Shown in pieces: positions 51,616 to 58,584 of a DNA stretch of 64,000 nt (positions are counted from its first letter, which is position 1; every line of letters begins with the position of its first letter). A model generated the notes under the pieces. It did not search any database. It saw nothing but the letters and a program-made list of their open reading frames with translations, and was not told where the DNA came from. The translations under genes and the position numbers were made by a program. This DNA is from Ardenticatenales bacterium. Lineage in GTDB: Bacteria > Chloroflexota > Anaerolineae > Promineifilales > Promineifilaceae. Location: contig JACKBL010000007.1 of the NCBI GenBank assembly GCA_020634515.1, positions 62,001 to 126,000 of the forward strand. The letters are read 5' to 3'.

Positions 51616-53100
51616 TTATGCCTGGCCCCTGCCGGCATTCAGGCTCTGCTCCAATTCGTCCGCCAGCCGCGCCAGGGTATCGCCGCAGCTATCTCCGGGT
51701 GAGTATCGCTCACTCAAGACCCGCAAGAACAGCACCAGTCCGTTTTCGCCCGTGCCGCGCGTCCGGCTGAAGAGAAACGCCATCACCAGTTCCGCGCGTT
51801 CCTTTACGGTGTCCCCTTCGGGGATGTCGTTGCGCCACGGGCTGATGCGGTTGTCGATGAAGGTGGCCTTGAGGGCGCGCTCGTCGGCAAAGGGGGCGCA
51901 CGTCATCAGTTGGTCCCGAATGCGCAGCAGCAGGTCGGAGTCAATTCCGGGAAAGTCGCGGCTGACGGATGCCGGCATCATCGGCTTAATCCCCGGCAGT
52001 GGAATCGAACGAAACGGCGGCAGCCAGCGCAAAATGTAAATCAGACCCGTCACCGGATAATCAACCGACAGGTCGAGAATGTAGCGACCCCCATCCGGCC
52101 CCTTCAATTCCACCTTGTTCGCCCGCGACCGTTCTTCGTACTGCGCGCGCTGCGCCGGGAAGTCAGACGCGGAGGCGTACCGCACCTGTAAATGATGCTC
52201 CTGGGGTTTGACGTTGCCCGGCGGCAAGTAGATGCGCAAATGCAGGTTGCGCGTGGGACGATTGATAGTCCACCCCCAATAATCATAATTGTCTTCGTTC
52301 GGGTCGAATTGGCCGGGGTCGAGGTAGATGGTGTAAAAATCCCGCGGCAACCGCTGTTCCATCTGGTAGGTCATGCTCTGTCCGCTGAGCAGGGGCGGGT
52401 CAATACGCAGTAGCGCGGAGAGGCGTCCGCTCTCGCGTTTGAATTCCGTCACGTCAATCTGCCAACCCGCCGTGAGCGAACTCACCTTGACGAAGTCGGG
52501 GTCGATTTCCCACGGCTCCCCCGCTTCTGTCGCGTCTGGCGCATAGAGAAACGTGTCCAGTTCCGCGAATTGGGAAGTGGCCGCCACCTTGATCTCGCGC
52601 AGGATGAGGGCGGAGCCATCGTCATTGAGAATGCACTCCACGCGCAGGGAATCATAGGCCATGCCGTACCGTTCGGCGGCGGTGAGGAAGGTGATTTCGT
52701 CGTCGGAACGTTCCGCGCCGGGTGATAGAGAAGCGGCTGGCGGGGTGGCGACAGGGAAACGCTCCAGAGTGAGCAGTCGTTCCACGTTTGATTGCATCTG
52801 ATCCAGCCGTTCCACCAGCGGAGGATAGGCTTGCCGCAGTTGGTTCACGTCGGTCTGTACGCGTGCCAGGCGGACGGCAAAACGCCGGTAGGCGGCATAG
52901 ATGCGTTGCAGCGTGAAGATGAGGACGTAGATAACCCAGAGGAACACCAGGAGGGCGATGAGCCAGTAGGCGGCGACGGGGGCGGCGGCGCGGGCAAAGG
53001 CGACGTAGCCAATGAGGACCATGAGGAGACCAAAGGAGACGACGGCCAAAACGCGGTTGGCGGTGGCGCGCCATAATTCGTCGGCTAGTTTCTTGAACAT
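51616..53100 (-). CDS. Membrane protein with C-terminal effector-associated-like domain
   Basis: A 494-residue protein. Two membrane helices near the N-terminus (about 15-37 and 43-65) are followed by a coiled coil (about 80-115), a long beta-rich middle (about 130-380, with repeated Trp/Tyr and DLSVDYPVTGLIYIL) and a helical C-terminal domain (about 390-490). The latter contains CAPFADERALKATF, RISPWRNDIP, GLVLFLRVLSERY and SCGDTLARLADELE, which match position for position the N-terminal domain of the ATPase at 46914-48023. The two may bind through this domain. The middle domain is not recognised. Confidence 0.78.
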   Translation of the reverse strand: MFKKLADELWRATANRVLAVVSFGLLMVLIGYVAFARAAAPVAAYWLIALLVFLWVIYVLIFTLQRIYAAYRRFAVRLARVQTDVNQLRQAYPPLVERLDQMQSNVERLLTLERFPVATPPAASLSPGAERSDDEITFLTAAERYGMAYDSLRVECILNDDGSALILREIKVAATSQFAELDTFLYAPDATEAGEPWEIDPDFVKVSSLTAGWQIDVTEFKRESGRLSALLRIDPPLLSGQSMTYQMEQRLPRDFYTIYLDPGQFDPNEDNYDYWGWTINRPTRNLHLRIYLPPGNVKPQEHHLQVRYASASDFPAQRAQYEERSRANKVELKGPDGGRYILDLSVDYPVTGLIYILRWLPPFRSIPLPGIKPMMPASVSRDFPGIDSDLLLRIRDQLMTCAPFADERALKATFIDNRISPWRNDIPEGDTVKERAELVMAFLFSRTRGTGENGLVLFLRVLSERYSPGDSCGDTLARLADELEQSLNAGRGQA

Positions 53101-53146
53101 GGCGTTATTTTATCCTGTTTGCCGGCATCCGCGAGCAGAAAAAGGC

Positions 53147-53220
53147 GAGGTATGAGGTATGAGGTATGAGGTATGAGGTATGAGGTATGAGGTATGAGGT
53201 ATGAGGTATGAGGTATGAGG
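53147..53220 (+). repeat. GAGGTAT 7-base tandem repeat
   Basis: About 10.5 perfect tandem copies of GAGGTAT. A decayed relative (GAGGTATGGGGTATG) is at 30545-30560. Confidence 0.95.
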
Positions 53221-53411
53221 CGGTGAGCACTATGTGACCGTCTATGATAAGGTTGCTCGATAAAATCACACTGGCGGCCCTTCCCCTTTCTCCAGTATAA
53301 TCAGGTTGGAATTTCATACAGGCGCGACCCGATTTTGCGGGTGGTTGAGTTCTCTGTTGTTGCCCACCGGTGGGGCGCGCCGGCGCAAACTGAGAAAGGA
53401 TTGGGAACATT

Positions 53412-54383
53412 ATGGGCAATCTACTAGACGTGGTTGGCGGCCTTTTTGACCAGAAATCTAGCAAGCCGGTAGGCGGGAAGCCGGACCCCGTGCGGCGCAA
53501 GGTGCTGAAAATCGTCCATGAGGCGCGTGTCCCCAGTGCCGGCAATCGCCGTCTCTCCGAAGTGCTGGGGTGGAACGACCACAAGAAGCTGACGGAAGGC
53601 TACATCAGCGACCTGAAGGAAATCAGCTACGGCTACGCCAATTACGAAGTCGTGGACGAAATCGTGATCGAAGGCTTTCCCGTCAAGGCGGATGGTTTCA
53701 ACTATAACGCGGAACAGTTTGTAAAATTGTGGAAGGCCAAGAGTGGCTTCCACGACCCGGATCAGGTGGACTACATGGCCCTGGTGCGGGAGTTTAAGAT
53801 GGTGGAGCGGGTGAATGCCGGCAGCATCGACGAAATATGGCTGTTTGGCTTCCCCTACGCCGGTTACTACGAATCCATCATGGCCGGGCCGGGCGCCTTC
53901 TGGTGCAACGCGCCCGCGCTCGAAGGCACGGACAATTGCCGCCGCCGTTTTGTCATCATGGGTTTCAACTATCAGCGCGGCGTGGGCGAAATGCTGGAGA
54001 ACCTGGGGCATCGCGCCGAGTCGATTATGCGCCACGTTTACCGGAAAACGAAGGGTGAAGACAATCTGTGGGAGCGGTTTGCCCGCTACGATCAGACGCA
54101 TCCGGGCCAGGCGGAGGTGGGCATCATGCACTTCGCGCCGAACAGTGAGCGGGACTATGACTGGGGCAACAAGCGCAAAGTCCCCAGCCGCTGCGATACC
54201 TGGTACAACTTCCCCAATCTGTCGGGCCAGCCGCGCATCGTGGATAATGCCGAATGGGGTGGCGGCGAGATCCGCGCCCACCACAAATGGTGGTTCAAAC
54301 ACATGCCGCACATTACGGGCGAGGCCAACCGCATCTCCTACAACTGGTGGGAGTACATCATTGATCCGAATACGGTGCGGTAG
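53412..54383 (+). CDS. Hypothetical protein, 323 residues
   Basis: A soluble protein without signal peptide or membrane segment, beginning MGNLLDVVGGLFDQKSSKP. It is rich in aromatic residues and has well-formed motifs such as IDEIWLFGFPYAGYYESIMAG (about 139-160), AFWCNAP, RRRFVIMGFNYQRGVGEML, HHKWWFKHMPHI and a final NWWEYIIDP. The dense pattern suggests a real, conserved enzyme or binding domain, but the family was not recognised. GAAAGGATTGGG precedes the ATG, a TATAAT at 53296-53301 may be its promoter, and a strong terminator follows. Confidence 0.8.
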   Translation: MGNLLDVVGGLFDQKSSKPVGGKPDPVRRKVLKIVHEARVPSAGNRRLSEVLGWNDHKKLTEGYISDLKEISYGYANYEVVDEIVIEGFPVKADGFNYNAEQFVKLWKAKSGFHDPDQVDYMALVREFKMVERVNAGSIDEIWLFGFPYAGYYESIMAGPGAFWCNAPALEGTDNCRRRFVIMGFNYQRGVGEMLENLGHRAESIMRHVYRKTKGEDNLWERFARYDQTHPGQAEVGIMHFAPNSERDYDWGNKRKVPSRCDTWYNFPNLSGQPRIVDNAEWGGGEIRAHHKWWFKHMPHITGEANRISYNWWEYIIDPNTVR

Positions 54384-54396
54384 AAGGCGGGTGATG

Positions 54397-54430
54397 AAAA
54401 AACCGGGTTTTTATCAAAAACCCGGTTTTT
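54397..54430. terminator. Bidirectional terminator, AACCCGGTTTTT type
   Basis: AAAAAACCGGGTTTTT and AAAAACCCGGTTTTT form a strong hairpin with A and T runs on both sides. It lies between the convergent hypothetical gene and the PLP decarboxylase gene and can end both transcripts. Confidence 0.8.
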
Positions 54431-54438
54431 CGTGACGC

Positions 54439-55812
54439 TCACCCACTCACTTCGTCGAGGATTTGCCAGATGGCGTCGAGCCAGTCGAGGTGTTCCGGCT
54501 TCATGAGGCATGAGCGGAGGCAGGTGATGTGGTCCTGATCCGCAATGAGGTCGGGCCAGGTGGGGGCGAAGAAGGCGGCGGGGAGTTGGGCCAGGGCCAG
54601 GTGCAAGTTGCGGGCGGCGGCGGCGGTGAAGATGGCCTGCGCGCGGGCGGAGGCTTCGCTGGCGCTGCCGGCATTTACCGCCCACACCACAATGTCCAAC
54701 TCCGGCATGAATGGCAACCGAAAACGGGAATCTTCGTCTAATCGTTGCGCCAGGAGGAGGGCCGCCTGCCGGCATTTCTCCAAATCCGCGGCAAAATCCC
54801 CCCCACGTCGCGGCGGCAGCAGTTGGTGCGTCGCCCACAACCCCACCGCCGCCGCCCCCGCCCGCGAACACTCCAGACTGATCTCCCCCAGGTGCAGCTC
54901 CGCCGACGTAAAATACGTATACGGCGAATCATGCCGGTAAAACGCGCCCACCGCCGGGTCCCGAAACAGAACGCAGCCACAGCCATACGGCTGCAAACCA
55001 TGTTTGTGTGGATCGATGGCGATGGAATCCACCGCGCCTAAATGGTCGAAAGCGGTCCGCGCTGATGCCGACAGGTTGTCCGCCAGCGTAAAATACCCCC
55101 CGTAAGCCGCATCGACGTGAACGCGAAAGCCATGCCGCGCCCGCAAATCCAGAATCGCCGGCAGCGGGTCCACCGCGCCCGTGGCCGTCGTCCCCAGCGT
55201 GACCACAACCGTTCCCACATCTCCTTGCGCCAGGCGTGCGTGTAATGCCGGCACATCCATGCGCCCCCAACTATCCGTTGGCACGGCGGCAAAGGGCAGT
55301 TGCAACACGGCGCTGATGCGGCTGTGCGTATAATGCGCCTGTGTGGATGCCAAAACCGTCTGGCCCGGTCGCTGCCGCCCCGCCACCCACAACGCCTCCA
55401 GATTCGCCAGCGTGCCCCCGCTGGTCAAATGCCCCAGGTGCGTCTCCCAGCCAAACATCCCCGCCAGTTCCGCCACCACTTCCTTTTCCATCGCCGAACT
55501 GGCTCGTCCCCCATCCAGTGCATGGTTATTCGGGTTCAGCCACATCGCCAGCGCATACGCCAGCCGCGCTACCGGGTGGGGCGGCTTGAGCATCTGCCCC
55601 GCGTAGAGCGGATGGTGATAGGGGTAATTATCCTGCAGCCGCTCCGCCACCTGGCGCAAAACCGCTTGCAGGCGCGGCAAATCCGGGTTGGATGACACAG
55701 CGGGCAAATCCGCGAATCCCGCGTCCAGCCGCGCCAACGCCTCCCCTAGCAGTTTCCAGCTTTCCTGATCAAAACTCACGTTGCCCTCCAAATTGGTAAC
55801 TACCTGGCCCAT
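54439..55812 (-). CDS. PLP-dependent decarboxylase (group II)
   Basis: A 457-residue pyridoxal-phosphate enzyme of the aromatic-L-amino-acid/glutamate decarboxylase group. It shows GHLTSGGTLANLEAL, the cofactor segment HVDAAYGGYF and the Schiff-base Lys in AIDPHKHGLQPYGCG (about 265). Its length is normal. It removes the alpha-carboxyl of an amino acid; the natural substrate cannot be read by eye. The first codons lie in a 20-base direct repeat (55811-55890). Confidence 0.9.
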   Translation of the reverse strand: MGQVVTNLEGNVSFDQESWKLLGEALARLDAGFADLPAVSSNPDLPRLQAVLRQVAERLQDNYPYHHPLYAGQMLKPPHPVARLAYALAMWLNPNNHALDGGRASSAMEKEVVAELAGMFGWETHLGHLTSGGTLANLEALWVAGRQRPGQTVLASTQAHYTHSRISAVLQLPFAAVPTDSWGRMDVPALHARLAQGDVGTVVVTLGTTATGAVDPLPAILDLRARHGFRVHVDAAYGGYFTLADNLSASARTAFDHLGAVDSIAIDPHKHGLQPYGCGCVLFRDPAVGAFYRHDSPYTYFTSAELHLGEISLECSRAGAAAVGLWATHQLLPPRRGGDFAADLEKCRQAALLLAQRLDEDSRFRLPFMPELDIVVWAVNAGSASEASARAQAIFTAAAARNLHLALAQLPAAFFAPTWPDLIADQDHITCLRSCLMKPEHLDWLDAIWQILDEVSG

Positions 55813-55890
55813 TGCCTGCGCCTTTAGGCCGTTGCCTGCGCCTATAGGCCGTTGCCTGAGCCTTTAGGCTGTTGCCTGAGCCTGCCGAAG
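55811..55890 (+). repeat. 20-base direct repeat (GTTGCCTGCGCCTTTAGGCC)
   Basis: Four tandem copies with small changes. Each carries GGCC or GCCTTTAGGC-type symmetry. The first copy overlaps the start codon of the decarboxylase gene, and GACAAGCTCAGCCCGCGAGGG follows. Confidence 0.85.
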
Positions 55891-55927
55891 GCAAGATGGG
55901 CTTCGACAAGCTCAGCCCGCGAGGGAG

Positions 55928-56512
55928 TCAGGCGGGGTGTATCCGCTTCAGAATAAGCATGTAATACTGAAATGCTGACTGAAAACCTGTCGCTACCTCT
56001 TCATAAAGATAGTCAATGTAACCTTCCTCGGCTACCGCGAACTCCGCTGCTACAGCTTTCAACCAACGCTTAACTTCCCTTTCCTTTTTGGGCGATTTGT
56101 GTACAAAAAGGAATAAAAAGCCATTCTCGCTAATGTGATTTATTAGGGTGTTGAGCAAATCCACCTCCTTGTTTTTGTCAGCCTTCTCGAAATGCAAAAT
56201 TGAATCAAGCACAACCGCATCGTACTTATCATGCAGCTCATATTCATAAATGTCTGCAACGACCCCATTTACAGGAAGATCCCCTTTCTTGGCTCTTTCT
56301 AGCATTTGAGCAATGCCAACATACGAAGTGTCAACACCGATAACCCTGTAGCCATACCTGGCCAGCATCAAGGCATCTCTTCCTTGCCCACACCCTAAAT
56401 CGAGGGCGGTACCTCCCTGTTTTGCGTGTTGCTTTACAAATTCCTCAAACTCAGCGTACGGAGAGCCGAACAAGTTGCTCTCGACTTGATATTGCTTATC
56501 ATAATTGGTCAT
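55928..56512 (-). CDS. Class I SAM-dependent methyltransferase, TehB-like
   Basis: A 194-residue methyltransferase, starting MTNYDKQYQVESNLFGSPY. The SAM loop is ALDLGCGQGRDALMLAR (about 35-50), followed by GVDTSYVGI and AVVLDSILHF. The layout resembles TehB/UbiG-like small-molecule methyltransferases. It is markedly AT-richer than its neighbours (runs such as TTTCCTTTTTGGGCG), with many A/T-ending codons, so it is probably acquired. AAAGG precedes the ATG; the longer frame reaches into an unrelated Arg-rich stretch. Confidence 0.85.
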   Translation of the reverse strand: MTNYDKQYQVESNLFGSPYAEFEEFVKQHAKQGGTALDLGCGQGRDALMLARYGYRVIGVDTSYVGIAQMLERAKKGDLPVNGVVADIYEYELHDKYDAVVLDSILHFEKADKNKEVDLLNTLINHISENGFLFLFVHKSPKKEREVKRWLKAVAAEFAVAEEGYIDYLYEEVATGFQSAFQYYMLILKRIHPA

Positions 56513-56702
56513 GAACCGTGCCTTTACTTTGACCCGTGGTCGGCTTTCCCGACCCCGAACTACTGCGATTGCGCTGTGCTCCTGTGTCATTTGACACAGG
56601 CCATCCCGTGTTCCGCGCGTTGTGCCCTTCATCCGCGCTTAGTGAGCGTCCAGAATTTAGTTCTCCCGTGACTGTCCAGCCTTGGGGAATATAGTCCCAA
56701 AT

Positions 56703-56780
56703 ATCTTCCCGGAAGCTCGATTTCAAGCCCCAAACGCCGCATCATTCGGGTTGTATGGCATCAAAACAGCTTCCGGGAAG
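56703..56780. repeat. Family A hairpin, long-loop copy
   Basis: TCTTCCCGGAAGCT and AGCTTCCGGGAAGG arms with a 50-base loop. It is the first of several elements filling the 930 bases between the methyltransferase and fabH; no gene is seen in that gap. Confidence 0.85.
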
Positions 56781-56805
56781 GTGGTCGTTAATAGTTACGT
56801 TCTCC

Positions 56806-56896
56806 CGTAACTGCTAAGCCAGATTGGACCAATTTTCTTCGGTGAATAGGGTCATTGAGCGCCGGAAATTGGTCCAATCTCCAGAGAGCGCCTAAG
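56806..56896 (+). repeat. Family B composite inverted repeat, copy 6
   Basis: GTAACTGCTAAG outer arm, GATTGGACCAATTTTC and GGAAATTGGTCCAATC inner arms. It is followed by CTAAGTAATCG, the flank of the short variant. Confidence 0.88.
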
Positions 56897-56912
56897 TAAT
56901 CGTCCAAAATTA

Positions 56913-56953
56913 ACTTGCTGAGATTGGTCCAATCTTGAAGATTGGACCAATCT
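56913..56953 (+). repeat. Short family B variant hairpin, copy 2
   Basis: GATTGGTCCAATCTT and AAGATTGGACCAATC pair tightly. A degenerate GATTGATTCATTCTC/GGAACCAATC hairpin of the argS-terminator type follows at 56989-57016. Confidence 0.82.
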
Positions 56954-57236
56954 TAAAAACGGGAAGTTTTTATAGACGGTCACTAAGATTGATTCATTCT
57001 CCAAGAAGGAACCAATCGCTATGGGCGCATCCATTATCTCTAATCGTAAATACGGATGCGCCCTGGACGCCCGACCTGTCTCCATGCCGTATCTTAGTTC
57101 AATGCACCCCCTTCGTCTATAATGTTTTGTTCTCAGGCAACTTTATGCTAACATCAAACTGGCTTTCCAGCCTGGCTGGATGCGCCCGCTTCTGGCGTCA
57201 CGCTCGCGTTGTCACTCATTGTATGCCGGCACAATC

Positions 57237-57375
57237 ACCCAAAGGGTGTGTTTTATTTCAGTTAACTGTTGCTTGCCGGCGGACAATTCGCTGAATTGTC
57301 CGCCGCCGTGAAGGGACAATTTAGGCAAATTGTCCTACGGCGCGGGCAGCCTGAACAACCCATTTGAAACACACC
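57237..57375. repeat. Nested inverted repeat, AGGGTGTGTTTT arms
   Basis: AGGGTGTGTTTT (57242) and AAACACACCCT (57365) enclose GGACAATTCGCTGAATTGTCC and GGACAATTTAGGCAAATTGTCC, two further hairpins. The whole could be a small mobile element or a structured RNA. Confidence 0.7.
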
Positions 57376-57445
57376 CTCACCCAAATAACCCTGGCGCACC
57401 CTTCATTCGCCGCCGTCGCTCACGTTATCGCATCTGGGAATAAAT

Positions 57446-58435
57446 ATGAAGCAATACGGTCGGATCGCTGGTTGGGGCAAATACACCCCCGCCAAAATTA
57501 TCACCAATCATGACCTGGAAAAGCAAATCGACACAAACCATGAGTGGATTGTGCAGCGCACGGGCATCCATGCGCGCCATGTCGCGGAGCCGGGGGAAAC
57601 GACCTGTACGATGGCGGTGGCGGCCAGCCGCCAGGCGCTGACGCGGGCCGGCCTCACGCCCAATGATCTGGACATGATCATTGTGGCGACATCCACCCCG
57701 GACCACCTGATTCCGGCCCTTTCCAGTGAGGTACAGGATGCGTTGGGGGCGAAGGATGTGCCGGCATTTCAGCTAGGCGCGGGGTGTGCCGGATTCATCT
57801 ACGCCCTCAGCACCGCCTACCAGTTCATCCACAGCAGCGCTTACCGCAACATCCTCGTCGTCGGGGCTGAACTCCTCAGCCGCTCCCTCGACTGGAACGA
57901 CCGCGCCACCTGCATCCTCTTTGGCGACGCCGCCGCCGCCATGATCGTCCAGGCCACCGACCAACCCTGCGGCCTGAAGAGCTTCGTCCTCGGCTCCGAT
58001 GGCAGCCAGGGACACCACCTCCTCGTGCCCGCCGGCGGCTCCGCCGAACCCTTCGGACCCGACACCTACGCCAACGGGCGGCAATATGTGCAAATGAACG
58101 GGCGCGAAGTCTTCAAATTCGCCACCCGCGTCATCGGCCAGAGTTGCCGGCAGGCCGTCGCCAAAGCCAGCCTCACCCTCGACGACATCCGCTGGATCAT
58201 TCCCCACCAGGCCAACCTACGCATCATTGACGCCGGCGCGCGCCAGCTAGGGCTGCCGCTGGACCGTTTCATCGTCAACATCCAGGAATACGCCAACACC
58301 GCCTCCGCCTCCGTGCCCCTGGCCCTGATCGAAGCCCTGGACAAAGGCCAGGTGCAGCCCAGCGACAACCTGCTCATGGTTGCCTTCGGCGCGGGCCTCT
58401 CCTGGGGGGCCGCTGTTCTACAAATGTCCCCCTAG
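57446..58435 (+). CDS. fabH: 3-oxoacyl-ACP synthase III
   Basis: A 329-residue condensing enzyme that starts fatty-acid synthesis from acetyl-CoA or another primer and malonyl-ACP. The catalytic triad is Cys in LGAGCAGF (about 113), His in IIPHQANLRI (about 253) and Asn in YANTASAS (about 283). It is separate from the fabD-fabG cluster at 17-19 kb. The ribosome-binding site is weak (GGGAATAAAT). Tandem AACCCGGTTT-type hairpins follow it. Confidence 0.94.
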   Translation: MKQYGRIAGWGKYTPAKIITNHDLEKQIDTNHEWIVQRTGIHARHVAEPGETTCTMAVAASRQALTRAGLTPNDLDMIIVATSTPDHLIPALSSEVQDALGAKDVPAFQLGAGCAGFIYALSTAYQFIHSSAYRNILVVGAELLSRSLDWNDRATCILFGDAAAAMIVQATDQPCGLKSFVLGSDGSQGHHLLVPAGGSAEPFGPDTYANGRQYVQMNGREVFKFATRVIGQSCRQAVAKASLTLDDIRWIIPHQANLRIIDAGARQLGLPLDRFIVNIQEYANTASASVPLALIEALDKGQVQPSDNLLMVAFGAGLSWGAAVLQMSP

Positions 58436-58454
58436 CCTGCGCGCCGACATCAAA

Positions 58455-58575
58455 ACACCAAAACCCAAAACCCGGTTTCTTCGGGTTAAACCGGGTTCTC
58501 AGAACAAAAAAACCGGGTTTTTTCGGGTTAAAAAAACCGGGTTCTTCTCAAAAACCCGGTTTTTCGGTTTTTCGG
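58455..58575. terminator. Array of AACCCGGTTT hairpins
   Basis: Six or so copies of AAACCCGGTTT or AAACCGGGTTT alternate in both directions over 120 bases, with TTTTTT runs. They lie between fabH and ppc and can form several alternative hairpins. At least one should terminate the fabH message. Confidence 0.75.
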
Positions 58576-58584
58576 GAAACTAAA

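Noticed and set aside
52000..52030. tRNA-like GGAATCGAACG sequence
   Set aside because: It lies inside the adaptor-domain membrane protein gene and no cloverleaf can be drawn around it. No tRNA was found elsewhere.
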